64,000 nt of DNA from Plantactinospora alkalitolerans (GCF_015690345.1 NZ_JADPUN010000076.1:1-64000), one strand, 5' to 3'; shown: positions 1 to 10,737, numbered from the stretch's first letter. Numbers and translations: made by a program. Notes: generated from the letters alone by a model not told the origin.

Positions 1-8
1 GTCCGGCG

Positions 9-1094
9 GTGCCGGCCGCCCACCCGGGTCGAGGGCTCTACCTCGGGTTGGTCATCGCCGCGCTGGTCGTCTTCCTCGGCATCATCGGCTGGGCGTCCTC
101 GCCCTGGTTGCAGCACGCCGTCGGCGATCCCGGACTACCCCCCGAGATCAGCACCTCGGACGTACTCGTCAACACCTGGCTGCCGCCGTTCATCTCGGCG
201 CTGGTCTCGGTCGGACTGGCAGCGGTTGCCGGCTTCGGCATCGGTGCGCTGCGCCCGCTCGGCCGGTGGAGCGAACTGCTTCTGGTCCCGTTCGCCCCGT
301 GGCTCTTCGTCGGCGTCGGTCCGCTGATGGTCGCCAACTTCAAGCGGGCCTCCGAGGCTGAGCACCTCAACACGTTCATCGGCCTGATCCCGCCGATCTG
401 GCTCTCCGTACCGGCGCTGTTCGTCTTCACGCTGCTGTTCCGGGGGCAGTGTCCGAAGTGGCGGGGCAGCGGCGACGTCGGTCGTACCCTGCTGATGCCG
501 GCGCTGCCGATGGTGGCCGCCGCGTTCCTTCTGACCTGGCTGGTCAATGCCCAGCAGCCGCTCTGGTCGCGGCTGATCGCGTCGGACCCCGACAGGATGT
601 CGGCGCCGATCCTGGCCGAGGTATTCATGGCCCAGCGAGGTGCCGTGGACGCCGACGTCCTGAGCCTGGTCCTGCCGCTGCCACTGCTGGTGCTGTTCCT
701 GCTGGCGTTCGCCGCACTCCAGATCGGCTACCTGGACCGCCTGGCCATCCGGGTCGGCCGCTCGACGACCGAGTCGGCACCGAACACCGGGTTCGGCGTC
801 GCGGTACCGCCGCAGCCGTACGGCCCGCCGGCCCAGGCGTACGGCCCACCACCCCAGGCGTACGGCCCGTCGGCCTATGGCGCTCCGCCGCATCAGTACG
901 GTGCCCAACAGCCCTACGGTGCCCAACAGCCCTACAGTGCTCCGCAGCCCTACGGTGCTCCGCCGCCGCAGGTGCCGGGCGGTGCCGGGCCGGTGCCGCC
1001 GCAGTCCGGCCCGCACGGGGCCCCGTCGGCACCACCGGCCCCGCCACAGCCGCCACCGGCCGAGCCACCGCCGTCGGTCGGAAAGGCCGAGTAA
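9..1094 (+). CDS. Integral membrane protein with proline/tyrosine-rich tail (5' end may lie outside window)
   Basis: The visible frame opens with a GTG at 9 and may continue upstream of the window. Residues 10-245 hold about five or six hydrophobic segments. The stretch around residues 60-110 (NTWLPPFISALVSVG, then ALRPLGRWSELLLVPF) resembles the membrane core of sugar-type ABC permeases, but no complete EAA loop is recognised. From about residue 265 the chain becomes a Pro/Tyr/Gly/Gln-rich tail with repeats such as QPYGPPAQAYGPP, ending in a proline-rich C-terminus of the kind often seen on cytoplasmic tails of actinobacterial membrane proteins. It is convergent with the L11-like gene. Membrane location is certain; the permease assignment is weak. 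Confidence 0.6.
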   Translation: MPAAHPGRGLYLGLVIAALVVFLGIIGWASSPWLQHAVGDPGLPPEISTSDVLVNTWLPPFISALVSVGLAAVAGFGIGALRPLGRWSELLLVPFAPWLFVGVGPLMVANFKRASEAEHLNTFIGLIPPIWLSVPALFVFTLLFRGQCPKWRGSGDVGRTLLMPALPMVAAAFLLTWLVNAQQPLWSRLIASDPDRMSAPILAEVFMAQRGAVDADVLSLVLPLPLLVLFLLAFAALQIGYLDRLAIRVGRSTTESAPNTGFGVAVPPQPYGPPAQAYGPPPQAYGPSAYGAPPHQYGAQQPYGAQQPYSAPQPYGAPPPQVPGGAGPVPPQSGPHGAPSAPPAPPQPPPAEPPPSVGKAE

Positions 1095-1121
1095 CGCTGG
1101 CTGACGTCACCATCGGTGTGA

Positions 1122-1553
1122 TCACTCGTCGGCAATGAGCACACCCATCGAGCGGGCGGTGCCGGCGACCTGCCGCATCGCCGCCTCCACGTCATCGGTG
1201 TTGAGATCTGGCAGCTTGCGCTCGGCAACGTCACGGAGCTGCTGGCGGGACATCTTGGCCACCGCCTGGGTGCCGGGCCTTGCCGATCCGCCCGGCAGCC
1301 CGAGCACCTTGCGGATGAGGTACGCCGTCGGCGGCGTCTTGTAGCGCAGCGCGTACGAGCGGTCCTCGAAGACGGTCACCACGACCGGGACGACCTCTCC
1401 GCGCTGTGCCGCGGTGGCCGCGTCGTAGTCGAGCTTCAGCGCTCGGGTGTTGACACCGGTCGGGCCGAGCATCTTGCCGACGTCGACCATCGCGGCGTTG
1501 CCGGCGTCGAGTTCCAGGGTGATCTCGCGAGAAACCTTCTTCGGTGCAGCCAT
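1122..1553 (-). CDS. Divergent ribosomal protein L11 paralog
   Basis: At 143 aa it is the size of L11, and the C-terminal rRNA-binding half is clear: VFEDRSYALRYKTPPTAYLI, then LPDLNTDDVEAAMRQVAGTA and RSMG. The N-terminal half departs from normal L11. The usual segment between the PAG and LGQHG blocks (ATPAPPVGPALG in typical L11) is here AAMVDVGKMLG, one residue shorter and without prolines. That segment in ordinary L11 contacts the GTPase-associated rRNA and is where thiopeptide-resistance changes map (established knowledge). The main rplK normally sits next to rplA, which is absent here, so this is a second copy. It lies 69 nt downstream of the NB-ARC regulator on the same strand. No clear Shine-Dalgarno precedes the ATG. 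An alternative-ribosome or resistance role is inference. Confidence 0.85.
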   Translation of the reverse strand: MAAPKKVSREITLELDAGNAAMVDVGKMLGPTGVNTRALKLDYDAATAAQRGEVVPVVVTVFEDRSYALRYKTPPTAYLIRKVLGLPGGSARPGTQAVAKMSRQQLRDVAERKLPDLNTDDVEAAMRQVAGTARSMGVLIADE

Positions 1554-1622
1554 GCCGGCGACGCTATGGATTCCAGCAACTGGAAGGTCAAAGCGCCTGA
1601 TCCCCGGGCCGACCCGGCCGGC

Positions 1623-4280
1623 TCAGCCGTCGTCGCCGGGAGCGGGAAGCGCGGCGAGCAGGGTACGGATGTTGTCGGCCTCCAGGGACTTCAGCTCGCT
1701 GTAGCCGGCGAGGGCGTGTTCGAAGTGCTGGCGGGCCCCGGCCGGATTCCCGAGGTCCCGGTGCGCGTAGCCGAGCCCGGCGTGGGCACGCGCCTGCGGT
1801 TCCCCGGCACCGATGTCGCCCGCGATGGCCAGCGCCTCGGTGTGGTGGGCGAGGGCGTCGACGTGCCGGCCGGTGCTGCACGCGGCCTCACCGAGACCGT
1901 TGAGTACCCAGGCCTGCACCTCCCGGTCGTCGATCTCGCGGCAGAGGCCCAGCGCCTCGGTGAAGTACTCGACGGCCCGGTCCGGCTGGCCGAGGCTGAG
2001 ATGGACGCTGCCGAGGTTGTCCAGCGAGTTGGCCTGCCCCTGCCGGTGACCGAGCTGCCGGAACACGGTCAGTGCCTGCCGGAGATGCTCGGCCGCCGCC
2101 TCGTACCGGCTCAGCCGCTGCTCGGCGAGCCCGAGATTTGTCAACGCGGTCGCCTCGCCCAACCGGTTGCCGCTGCGGCCGAGCAGCGCGGCGGCACGCT
2201 CGAAATGTCCGACAGCGGGTTCGTAGCGGCCCCGCTGGGCGTCGACGGTGCCCAGGTTGCTCAGTGCGAGGCCCTGTTGGGCGTCGTCGCCGGTCGAGCG
2301 GGCGAGGTTCATGGCCCGGTCGAGATATCCGGCGGCCGGCTCGGGCCGACCCCTGAGCCGTTCCAGGTTGCCGAGGACGGTCAGGACCCGCGCCTGCTGG
2401 GTACGGTCGTCCGCCTGCTCCGTCACGGTCAGGGCCCGCTGGAGATGGTCGACGGCCCGCTCGTACTGGCACATGTGCAGGTGGGTGACGCCGATGCCGA
2501 GCAGGGCGTAGGCCCGGCCGGCCTCGTCGCCGGTCAGCTCGGCGGCCCGGTAAGCCTGGCTGTGGATGGTCAACGCGTCGGCGTAGTGGCCGCCGTCGAG
2601 GTAGCGGTACAGCAGGGCCGACAGGTCGATGGTGTGCGCGGGCCACCCGCCAGCACTGCCAGCACTGCCGGTACTGCTGGCACTTCCAACACCACCGGCT
2701 CCGCCGTGCGTGGCGAGGGCGGCCAGGTTGGGCAGTTCGGTGTCCAACCAGGCGCGTGCGACCTCGGGACCGGCCAGGGGACGGCCGGAAGTGGCCGGAG
2801 CGTCGACCCGGGGCCGCCAGCGGGTGTCGGTCAGGTCGAGGAGTTCCGTCGCGGCGCGGACCGTACCGAGGTAGGCGTCGAACAACCGTCCCAGGGCGGT
2901 GCGTCGCCCGGCATCGGTCTCGTGGGTGACGGCGAGGCGCGTCGCGTAGGCACGCAGCAGGTCGTGCATGCCGTACCGGCCGGTCGCGACGGGATGGACC
3001 AGGTGGGCCCGGGCCAGCACGTCCAGCTGACTGCGGGCCGACGCCGGGTCGGTGCCGGCGAGCGCGGCAGCCGCGTACTCGTCGAAATCCGCACCGGGGT
3101 GCAGGCCCAGCAGCCGGAAGGTGCGGGCGACCGGCGGCGGTAGGTGCTGCAACGACCAGGAGAAGACGGTGGTGACGGCGGCGCGCGGATCTCCGTCCGC
3201 GTCCATCAACTCCAGCCGTCGCTGCCGGTCGGCCAGCTCGGCGGTCAGCTCGGCCAGGGTGGCGGCCGGGTGTGCGGCGGCCCGTTCGGCGGCGACCCGC
3301 AGGGCCAGCGGCAGCCGCGCACACAGGTTCGCCAGCGTGGCGACCGCCTCCGGTTCGGTCTCGGCCCGTGACCCGACGAGCTGGGTCAGCAGCGCGACCG
3401 CGTCGGACAGCGGTAGCAGGTCGAGGTCGACCCGCCGGGCGCCGTCCCGGGCCACCAGACCCGCCAGCCTGTCCCGGCTGGTCACCACCACCGCGCAGGA
3501 GGGGGTGCCGGGCAGCAGCGGGCGGACCTGCTCCACCGTCGCCGCGTTGTCCAGCACGATCAACATCCGCTGGCCAGCCAACTGGGTACGGTAGCGGGCG
3601 GCCCGCTCGTCGATGTCGATCGGGATCTCCGCCCCGCTCACCCGCAACGAGGTCAGCAGCCGGGCCAGCGCGTCGGTGGGCGGCATCGGTTGCTCCGGGT
3701 CGTAGCCGCGCAGGTTCACGTACAACTGTCCGTCCGGGAAGCGGTCCGCCACCCGGTGGGCCCAGTGCACCGCGAGGGCGGTCTTGCCGACTCCGGCCGT
3801 ACCGGAGACGGCCGAGATCACCACGGCGGTCGGTGCCGGGCCGGCGAGGATGGCGTCGAGGCGGGCAAGCTGCTCGCCGCGTCCCATGAAGGCGAAGACG
3901 TCCGCCGGCAACTGCCGTGGGACGGACCGCCGGCCTGCCTTGCCGGGCCGACGCGGGGTACGCCGTTGCTGTTCGGCGACCCGGTCCCGGACGGTGGCCA
4001 ACACCCCCTGCTCCACCGGCGTGGCACCGAGCAGCCCGACCAGGACGTCGAACCGGTCGGTGGGCGGCAGGGTCCTGCCGGTCAGGTACTCCGCGACCGC
4101 CGCCGTCGACCAGCCGGTACGAGCGGCCAGCTCACGGTAGGTCAGTTCGCCGTCCCGGCGCTGCCGCGCGTGCCGGCGCCGAAGTGTCCGCAGTACCGTG
4201 GCCAGGTCGGACAGGGTTCGCACCTCGGACACGTCGAGTGGTGGATGGTCGAAGACGTGCCCATTCGAGCGGTGCGCCAT
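1623..4280 (-). CDS. XRE/NB-ARC/TPR transcriptional regulator (STAND ATPase)
   Basis: 885 aa from the ATG at 4280, chosen because GAGGGG lies just upstream; a longer frame opens at 4334. Residues about 20-75 are an XRE-type helix-turn-helix (LTYRELAARTGWSTAAVAEY). An NB-ARC ATPase follows, with Walker A GTAGVGKTAL near residue 165 and Walker B RMLIVLDNA. The C-terminal half (about residues 590-870) is a run of tetratricopeptide repeats, separated from the ATPase by a Gly/Ser-rich linker. Such STAND regulators bind DNA and change state on ligand or protein sensing; the inducer is unknown. It is divergent from the secreted subtilase at 4561, making that protease a plausible target. The L11 paralog follows on the same strand. 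Confidence 0.85.
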   Translation of the reverse strand: MAHRSNGHVFDHPPLDVSEVRTLSDLATVLRTLRRRHARQRRDGELTYRELAARTGWSTAAVAEYLTGRTLPPTDRFDVLVGLLGATPVEQGVLATVRDRVAEQQRRTPRRPGKAGRRSVPRQLPADVFAFMGRGEQLARLDAILAGPAPTAVVISAVSGTAGVGKTALAVHWAHRVADRFPDGQLYVNLRGYDPEQPMPPTDALARLLTSLRVSGAEIPIDIDERAARYRTQLAGQRMLIVLDNAATVEQVRPLLPGTPSCAVVVTSRDRLAGLVARDGARRVDLDLLPLSDAVALLTQLVGSRAETEPEAVATLANLCARLPLALRVAAERAAAHPAATLAELTAELADRQRRLELMDADGDPRAAVTTVFSWSLQHLPPPVARTFRLLGLHPGADFDEYAAAALAGTDPASARSQLDVLARAHLVHPVATGRYGMHDLLRAYATRLAVTHETDAGRRTALGRLFDAYLGTVRAATELLDLTDTRWRPRVDAPATSGRPLAGPEVARAWLDTELPNLAALATHGGAGGVGSASSTGSAGSAGGWPAHTIDLSALLYRYLDGGHYADALTIHSQAYRAAELTGDEAGRAYALLGIGVTHLHMCQYERAVDHLQRALTVTEQADDRTQQARVLTVLGNLERLRGRPEPAAGYLDRAMNLARSTGDDAQQGLALSNLGTVDAQRGRYEPAVGHFERAAALLGRSGNRLGEATALTNLGLAEQRLSRYEAAAEHLRQALTVFRQLGHRQGQANSLDNLGSVHLSLGQPDRAVEYFTEALGLCREIDDREVQAWVLNGLGEAACSTGRHVDALAHHTEALAIAGDIGAGEPQARAHAGLGYAHRDLGNPAGARQHFEHALAGYSELKSLEADNIRTLLAALPAPGDDG

Positions 4281-4560
4281 CGTGGTGGGACCCCTCTGGT
4301 GTCCGGCCGACGGACGAAGCGTAGACGCCGGCACTGACTGATCAACAGTTGTCTGTCGATTTCTGCTGCTGTCCGGAATCCCGATCCCGTCGCCCGCTGA
4401 TCCGCGACCATCGCCGGGTACAGCCCGGCGCTGCCGCTCGGATCTCGGGGAGGCGTGGCGGCGACGTGACGACGGCGTCCGTCAGCCCGCCACCCGGTCC
4501 CACTCCGGTGATCCGAACCGTGGCGGCCCGGCGCAGTGTTCTGCGGGAAGGAGACCGTCC

Positions 4561-6282
<1,722 letters not shown>

Positions 6283-6379
6283 CCCGGGACCGGACGGGAC
6301 TCCGGTAACGGCGTACGTCGCCTGGACGGCGCACGGCGGGCATCCGTCGTGCGTCGTCGTTGTCGCCGGGATGCGTCGC

Positions 6380-6516
6380 GGGAGGCGTTGCGCGTTGTCG
6401 CCGGGAGGCGTCGCGCGTTCTCGCCGGGAGGCGTCGCGCGTTCTCGCGGGAGGCGTCGCGCGTTCTCGCGGGGAGGCGTCGTGCGTTGTCGTGGGGACAG
6501 GCGTGCGTTGTCGCGT
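6380..6516. repeat. Tandem GC-rich repeat, about 22-23 bp x 6
   Basis: Six imperfect head-to-tail units built on GGGAGGCGTCGCGCGTTCTC fill part of the gap between the subtilase and purB. The middle three units are nearly identical and the outer ones have drifted. The units are directly adjacent with no spacers, so this is not a CRISPR array. Frames through the repeat give only Arg/Ser-rich peptides, so it is unlikely to be coding. Confidence 0.8.
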
Positions 6517-6579
6517 GGATGGTCGCGCAGTGGACCGGTGGCCCCGGTGCCCGGCAGGTGGGCTCGGGGCGGGATGGTC

Positions 6580-6585
6580 AAGAAT
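6580..6585 (+). promoter_or_regulatory. Possible -10 box for a leaderless purB transcript
   Basis: AAGAAT lies 6 nt before the GTG start of purB, the spacing typical of leaderless actinobacterial genes, and no Shine-Dalgarno is present for this GTG. No convincing -35 box is seen, so the call is weak. An in-frame ATG at 6574 is the alternative start. Confidence 0.35.
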
Positions 6586-6591
6586 AGTGGG

Positions 6592-8016
6592 GTGACCAGC
6601 ATTCCCAACGTCCTCGCCAACCGCTACGCCTCGGCCGAACTCGCCGTGCTCTGGTCCCCGGAGGAGAAGATCCGGCTGGAACGGCGGCTGTGGCTGGCCG
6701 TACTCCGGGCCCAGCGTGATCTTGGCGTGTCGGTGCCGGACGGAGTGGTCGAGGCGTACGAGCAGGTGGTCGACCAGGTCGACCTCGCTTCGATCGCGGC
6801 CCGGGAGCGGATCACCCGGCACGACGTGAAGGCGCGGATCGAGGAGTTCGGCGCGCTGGCCGGCCACGAGCACGTGCACAAGGGGATGACCTCCCGGGAC
6901 CTGACCGAGAACGTCGAGCAGTTGCAGGTCCGCGCCTCGCTGGAGCTGATCCGGGACCGGGTGGTCGCCACCCTGGCCCGGTTGGCCCGGCTCGCGGTGG
7001 AGCACGCCGACCTGGTGATGACCGGACGGTCGCACAACGTCGCCGCCCAGGCGACCACGCTCGGCAAGCGGTTCGCCTCGACCGCCGAGGAACTGCTGAT
7101 CGGGTACGAGCGGCTGACCGACCTGATCGAGCGCTATCCGCTGCGCGGCATCAAGGGGCCGGTCGGTACCGCCGCCGACCAGCTCGACCTGCTCGACGGC
7201 GACGCCGAGCGGCTGGCCGAGCTGGAGCGCCGGGTCGCCGAGCACCTCGGCTTCCAGCGGGTGCTGAACAGCGTCGGCCAGGTCTATCCGCGTTCCCTGG
7301 ACTTCGACGTACTCTCGGCGCTCGCCCAGACGGCGGCGGCGCCGTCCTCGCTGGCCACCACGATCCGGCTGATGGTCGGCCAGGAACTGGCCACCGAGGG
7401 GTTCAAGCCGGGCCAGGTCGGCTCCAGCGCGATGCCGCACAAGATGAACACCCGGTCGAGCGAGCGGGTGAACGGGTTCGCGGTGATCATCCGGGGTTAC
7501 CTGTCGATGGTCGGCGAGCTGGCCGGTGACCAGTGGAACGAGGGTGACGTCTCCTGTTCGGTGGTCCGCCGGGTCGCGCTGCCGGACGCGTTCTTCGCCG
7601 CCGACGGGCTGTTCCAGACCTTCCTCACCGTGCTGGACGAGTTCGGCGCGTACCCGGCGGTGATCGCCCGGGAACTGGACCGCTACCTGCCGTTCCTGGC
7701 CACCACCAAGATCCTGGTCGCGGCGGTACGGCGCGGGGTCGGCCGGGAGACCGCACACGAGGTGATCAAGGAACACGCCGTGGCCGTGGCGCTGGGCATG
7801 CGGGAGAAGGGCGCCCCCGACAACGACCTTTTCGACCGGCTGGCCGCCGACGGCCGGCTCGGGCTGACCCGGGCCGAGATCGACGAGCTGGTCGCCGACC
7901 GGGCCGGCTTCACCGGGGCGGCGTCGGCGCAGGTCCGGGCCGTCGCCGAGCGGGTGGCCGAGGTGGTCGCCGTACATCCCGAGGCCGCTGCGTACGACCC
8001 GGCGCCGATCCTCTGA
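6592..8016 (+). CDS. purB: Adenylosuccinate lyase
   Basis: 474 aa from GTG 6592, which gives the N-terminus MTSIPNVLANRYAS expected of actinobacterial PurB. The enzyme cleaves SAICAR to AICAR and adenylosuccinate to AMP, each releasing fumarate, in the cytoplasm. Family marks are TSRDLTENVEQ, the histidine region GRSHNVAAQATTLGKRF and the fumarase/aspartase-superfamily signature SSAMPHKMNTRSSERV, whose flexible loop carries the catalytic serine. The length is normal. It lies about 1.8 kb before purSQL in the same direction but is separated by two minus-strand genes, so it is probably its own transcription unit. A 54-bp palindromic element follows its stop. Confidence 0.95.
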   Translation: MTSIPNVLANRYASAELAVLWSPEEKIRLERRLWLAVLRAQRDLGVSVPDGVVEAYEQVVDQVDLASIAARERITRHDVKARIEEFGALAGHEHVHKGMTSRDLTENVEQLQVRASLELIRDRVVATLARLARLAVEHADLVMTGRSHNVAAQATTLGKRFASTAEELLIGYERLTDLIERYPLRGIKGPVGTAADQLDLLDGDAERLAELERRVAEHLGFQRVLNSVGQVYPRSLDFDVLSALAQTAAAPSSLATTIRLMVGQELATEGFKPGQVGSSAMPHKMNTRSSERVNGFAVIIRGYLSMVGELAGDQWNEGDVSCSVVRRVALPDAFFAADGLFQTFLTVLDEFGAYPAVIARELDRYLPFLATTKILVAAVRRGVGRETAHEVIKEHAVAVALGMREKGAPDNDLFDRLAADGRLGLTRAEIDELVADRAGFTGAASAQVRAVAERVAEVVAVHPEAAAYDPAPIL

Positions 8017-8023
8017 CAGGGGT

Positions 8024-8077
8024 GTTAAGAAGGGGCCCTTCTTCTACAGAAAGCGATAAGAAGGGGCCCTTCCTTAC
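8024..8077 (+). repeat. 54-bp palindromic element, copy A
   Basis: Two arms of about 20 bp related by inverted symmetry (core AAGAAGGGGCCCTTCTT and its partner) flank a short A/T-rich loop ending in AAAGCGATAA. Near-identical 54-bp copies occur at 22221-22274 (same orientation) and 58765-58818 (opposite orientation). This copy lies between the convergent purB and YbjQ-family genes and ends 3 nt before the latter's stop codon. It could act as a transcription terminator and is also a dispersed REP-like repeat. Confidence 0.9.
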
Positions 8078-8080
8078 ATG

Positions 8081-8539
8081 TCAGTTGCGGGGGGTGGGGG
8101 TGCCGGCGGCGCTGCCGAGGTCCGGTGCGCTGGGCGCCTCCGCGATCGCCCCGGAGTCGAGAGGTTCCGCCAGGTGCGCGGTCTCGGCGGCGACCCTCGG
8201 CTGGTCGGTGGGCGGATTCTCCATGGGCTGTCGGACGACCACCACGGCCGTACCGTAGGCGCAGAGTTCCATCCACATCTCGCCGACCTCGCGGTGGTCG
8301 AACCGCATCCCGATCACGGCGTTGGCGCCGAGCCGGGTGGCCTCCTCGCCCAACTTCTGCACGGCGTCGGTACGCCAGCGGGTCAGGTTCTCGGGCGCCT
8401 TGGGGTCATAGGCACCACCACGGAGGTTCTTGACGCCTTCCCGGTACGGATTCCGGGTTCGGGCCTGGGAAGATACGACCTCGCCGAGTACTGCGCGGAT
8501 CTCGTACCCCGGTAGGTGATCCGTCGTCACGACCAGCAC
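8081..8539 (-). CDS. YbjQ/UPF0145 family protein
   Basis: 152 aa from GTG 8539 (MLVVTTDHLPGYEI). The first 110 residues match the YbjQ family: the TTDHLPGYEI opening, a central GEVV and NPYREGVKNLRGG, then a segment with LGANAVIGMRFD and a final strand region ELCAYGTAVVV. These small proteins assemble into rings and are sometimes called heavy-metal-binding, but no biochemical role is established. A Pro/Ala-rich disordered tail of about 40 residues follows. No Shine-Dalgarno is visible before the GTG. The open frame extends further upstream, but its sequence there is arginine-rich and unlike the family. Confidence 0.85.
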   Translation of the reverse strand: MLVVTTDHLPGYEIRAVLGEVVSSQARTRNPYREGVKNLRGGAYDPKAPENLTRWRTDAVQKLGEEATRLGANAVIGMRFDHREVGEMWMELCAYGTAVVVVRQPMENPPTDQPRVAAETAHLAEPLDSGAIAEAPSAPDLGSAAGTPTPRN

Positions 8540-8755
8540 ACGTTGATGCTGGCAGAGACGGGGCCGACCAATTTGCGAGGCCTGTTCACATCGCCTCATT
8601 CTGCAAAACGGCGCGGCCACCGTGAAACGCCGTCTGCGACCCGAAGGAGGCGCCGACCTCCTGAACGGGCACGGCGGCCGTGAAACGGCGCGGCGCGGAC
8701 GCCCCAACCCATCTGGAACGTCCGCGCCGAACCCCTGAGGAGGGTTCAGTAGGGC

Positions 8756-9436
8756 CTAGACCCCGGCCACCGAGGTGATCCAGGAGCGGTTGTACGCGAC
8801 GCTGCCGTAGTTCTGGATGTTCGCGCCGTCTGCCGTCGAAGCCACGCCCACCTGGGCGCCGTTGTAGAACTCCGGACCGCCGGAGTCACCCCGCCAGGCA
8901 TTGCCGTTGATCCGGGTGCTGCGGATCGCCCGACCTCCGTACGCGTCGGTGACGTTGGTGCTGGTCACCCGCACATCGGCGGTCTTGAGCTGGGTCGACG
9001 CCGAGCAGCCGCTGTAGCAGGTCATGCCCCAGCCGTAGATCGAGTTGGTGGAGTTGACCGGCGGGTAGGCGCTGGACAGCGGAACGTACGAGGTGTTGAT
9101 CGAGGTCGACAGTTGGAGCAGCGCCAGGTCGTACCGGCTCGCGGTGGCCGTCACGCTGCTGGTGACACCGCCCGAGGTCCGGTTGACGCTGCCGACCCGC
9201 ACCGACATCGTGCCGCTGACGCAGTGCCGGGCCGTGAGGACCCAGCGCGCCGCGATGATGGTGCCGGAGCAGGTGAACGAGCCGTTGCTGAACACCGCCG
9301 CGGCCCACGGGGCCGACGAGACGGTTCCGCCGCCGATGATGAACGGCGTGACCGGGCCGGCCGAGGCCACGGCGGGCGCGACGAGCACGCCGACGAGGGT
9401 GGTGGCGAGCATCACCAGGGTTCGCCGAAGACGCAT
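8756..9436 (-). CDS. Secreted trypsin-like serine protease (S1)
   Basis: 226 aa from ATG 9436, preceded by GGAAGGAG. Residues 1-26 are a signal peptide ending in ASA. The mature chain begins near FIIGGGTVSSAPW. The catalytic triad is complete: His71 in LTARHC, Asp103 in RYDLALLQL and Ser185 in GDSGGPE. Cys56/Cys72 and a CYSGC pair suggest disulfides. It resembles the small streptogrisin/trypsin-like exoproteases of actinomycetes. It is divergent from purS across about 360 nt and is probably unrelated to it. Confidence 0.93.
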   Translation of the reverse strand: MRLRRTLVMLATTLVGVLVAPAVASAGPVTPFIIGGGTVSSAPWAAAVFSNGSFTCSGTIIAARWVLTARHCVSGTMSVRVGSVNRTSGGVTSSVTATASRYDLALLQLSTSINTSYVPLSSAYPPVNSTNSIYGWGMTCYSGCSASTQLKTADVRVTSTNVTDAYGGRAIRSTRINGNAWRGDSGGPEFYNGAQVGVASTADGANIQNYGSVAYNRSWITSVAGV

Positions 9437-9793
9437 GGACGGGGCTCCTTCCGGGGGTTCACCCGGGGTCACCGGGTCGGGCGAGCCGCCGCAGGCGGGG
9501 GGATGTCCGCCGTACGGATCTGGACAGTCAACGTTCGGCGTGGAGAACCGGACGTTTGACGCAACACGCTAAGCCGTTCGTCACCTATTCACAAGGGTGA
9601 ACCTCCTCGGCCGGTTTCGGACCCCTGCCGGCGGGTGACCGGGTCCGTGGAAGGGCCCGCTGACCGTCGGCTGTCCACAGGGTTGCCTCCAGGGCTGGCC
9701 CGTGCGTCAACTCGCTGGTCCGCCGGGTACGCTGGCTCCGCTCGCCCCTTTCGTGGGCCGGCACCCAACTGCGTACACAGTCAGGAGTGCCCA
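9437..9793. other. Divergent intergenic region between S1 protease and purS
   Basis: No gene is supported here. It must hold the promoters of the minus-strand protease and of the purSQL operon. A TACGCT near 9727 could be a -10 box for purS, but no matching -35 stands out. No riboswitch-like structure was recognised by eye. Confidence 0.5.
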
Positions 9794-10057
9794 GTGCCTC
9801 GCGTCGTCGTCGACGTCATGCTCAAGCCGGAGATTCTCGATCCTCAGGGCCAGGCCGTCGCGAATGCGCTGCCGAGGCTCGGAGTCACGGACGTGTCCTC
9901 CGTGCGGATCGGGCGGCGGATCGAGATCGAGTTCGCCGGCCAGCCGGACCTGGACCGAGCTCGGGAAATCGCCGACAAACTGCTGGCCAACCCCGTGATC
10001 GAGGACTTTTCGATCACGGTGGTGGATGCCGCGGATGTCCAGGAGAGCCATCCATGA
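9794..10057 (+). CDS. purS: Phosphoribosylformylglycinamidine synthase subunit PurS
   Basis: 87 aa from GTG 9794, with AGGAG 7 nt upstream. PurS is the small structural subunit that joins PurQ to PurL in the bacterial three-part FGAM synthetase, step four of de novo purine synthesis. The sequence shows the ferredoxin-like small-subunit pattern: a [19 protein letters not shown] opening, a central [17 protein letters not shown] and a final strand [10 protein letters not shown]. Its stop overlaps the purQ start by 4 nt (ATGA), so translation is coupled. Confidence 0.95.
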   Translation: MPRVVVDVMLKPEILDPQGQAVANALPRLGVTDVSSVRIGRRIEIEFAGQPDLDRAREIADKLLANPVIEDFSITVVDAADVQESHP

Positions 10058-10737
10058 CCGCCCGGATCGGCGTGGTGACGTTCCCCGGCTCGCTGGACGA
10101 CCGCGACGCGGCCCGGGCGGTACGGATCGCCGGTGCCGAAGCGGTGCCGCTCTGGCACGACGACGCGGACCTGCACGGTGTCGACGCCGTCGTGCTGCCC
10201 GGGGGCTTCTCCTACGGCGACTACCTTCGCTGCGGCGCCATCGCCCGGTTCGCGCCGGTGATGGAGACGATCGCCGCCGGAGCCCGGGACGGCCTGCCCG
10301 TACTCGGCATCTGCAACGGGTTCCAGATCCTCTGCGAGGCGCACCTGCTGCCCGGCGCGCTGACCCGCAACCAGCACCTGCACTTCCGCAACCGCGACCA
10401 GTGGCTGCGGGTGGAGTCGGCCGGTACCGCCTGGACCAACGCCTTCCAGGCGGGCCAGGAGGTGCTCGTTCCGGTCAAGAACGGTGAGGGCTGCTACGTC
10501 GCCGACGAGCGCACGCTCGACGAACTGGAGGCGACCGGCCGGGTCGTGGCGCGTTACCTGCACGGCAACCCGAACGGGTCGCTGCGCGACATCGCTGGCA
10601 TCACCAACGAGGCCGGCAACGTGGTCGGCCTGATGCCGCATCCGGAGCACGCCGTGGAGGCGCTGACCGGTCCGTCCCTCGACGGGCTCGGCTTCTTCAC
10701 GTCGATCCTCAAGCACCTGGCGGGAGCGCCGGCATGA
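10054..10737 (+). CDS. purQ: FGAM synthase glutaminase subunit PurQ
   Basis: 227 aa. This class I glutamine amidotransferase supplies ammonia to PurL. The nucleophile is Cys87 in [11 protein letters not shown], with the catalytic dyad His196/Glu198 in MPHPEHAVE. The N-terminus [16 protein letters not shown] is the PurQ-specific start. Four-nt overlaps with purS upstream and purL downstream make an S-Q-L unit with tightly coupled translation, fitting a stoichiometric complex. Confidence 0.96.
   Translation: MTARIGVVTFPGSLDDRDAARAVRIAGAEAVPLWHDDADLHGVDAVVLPGGFSYGDYLRCGAIARFAPVMETIAAGARDGLPVLGICNGFQILCEAHLLPGALTRNQHLHFRNRDQWLRVESAGTAWTNAFQAGQEVLVPVKNGEGCYVADERTLDELEATGRVVARYLHGNPNGSLRDIAGITNEAGNVVGLMPHPEHAVEALTGPSLDGLGFFTSILKHLAGAPA

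Larger units (their letters stand above)
6283..6591. other. Gene-less gap between subtilase and purB
   Basis: Apart from the tandem repeat, no supportable gene is seen. Long open frames cross the gap on both strands but only because of the high GC content. The last 30 nt hold the likely start signals of purB. Confidence 0.6.

Noticed and set aside
1566..3143. Plus-strand 525-codon frame over the NB-ARC gene
   Set aside because: It is antisense to the TPR region, whose own repeats give this frame its apparent regularity.
6380..6516. Possible CRISPR array
   Set aside because: The repeats are directly adjacent with no unique spacers, and no cas genes are present anywhere in the window.
9573..9793. 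Purine riboswitch upstream of purS
   Set aside because: No conserved purine-aptamer core or three-way-junction pattern could be recognised by eye.
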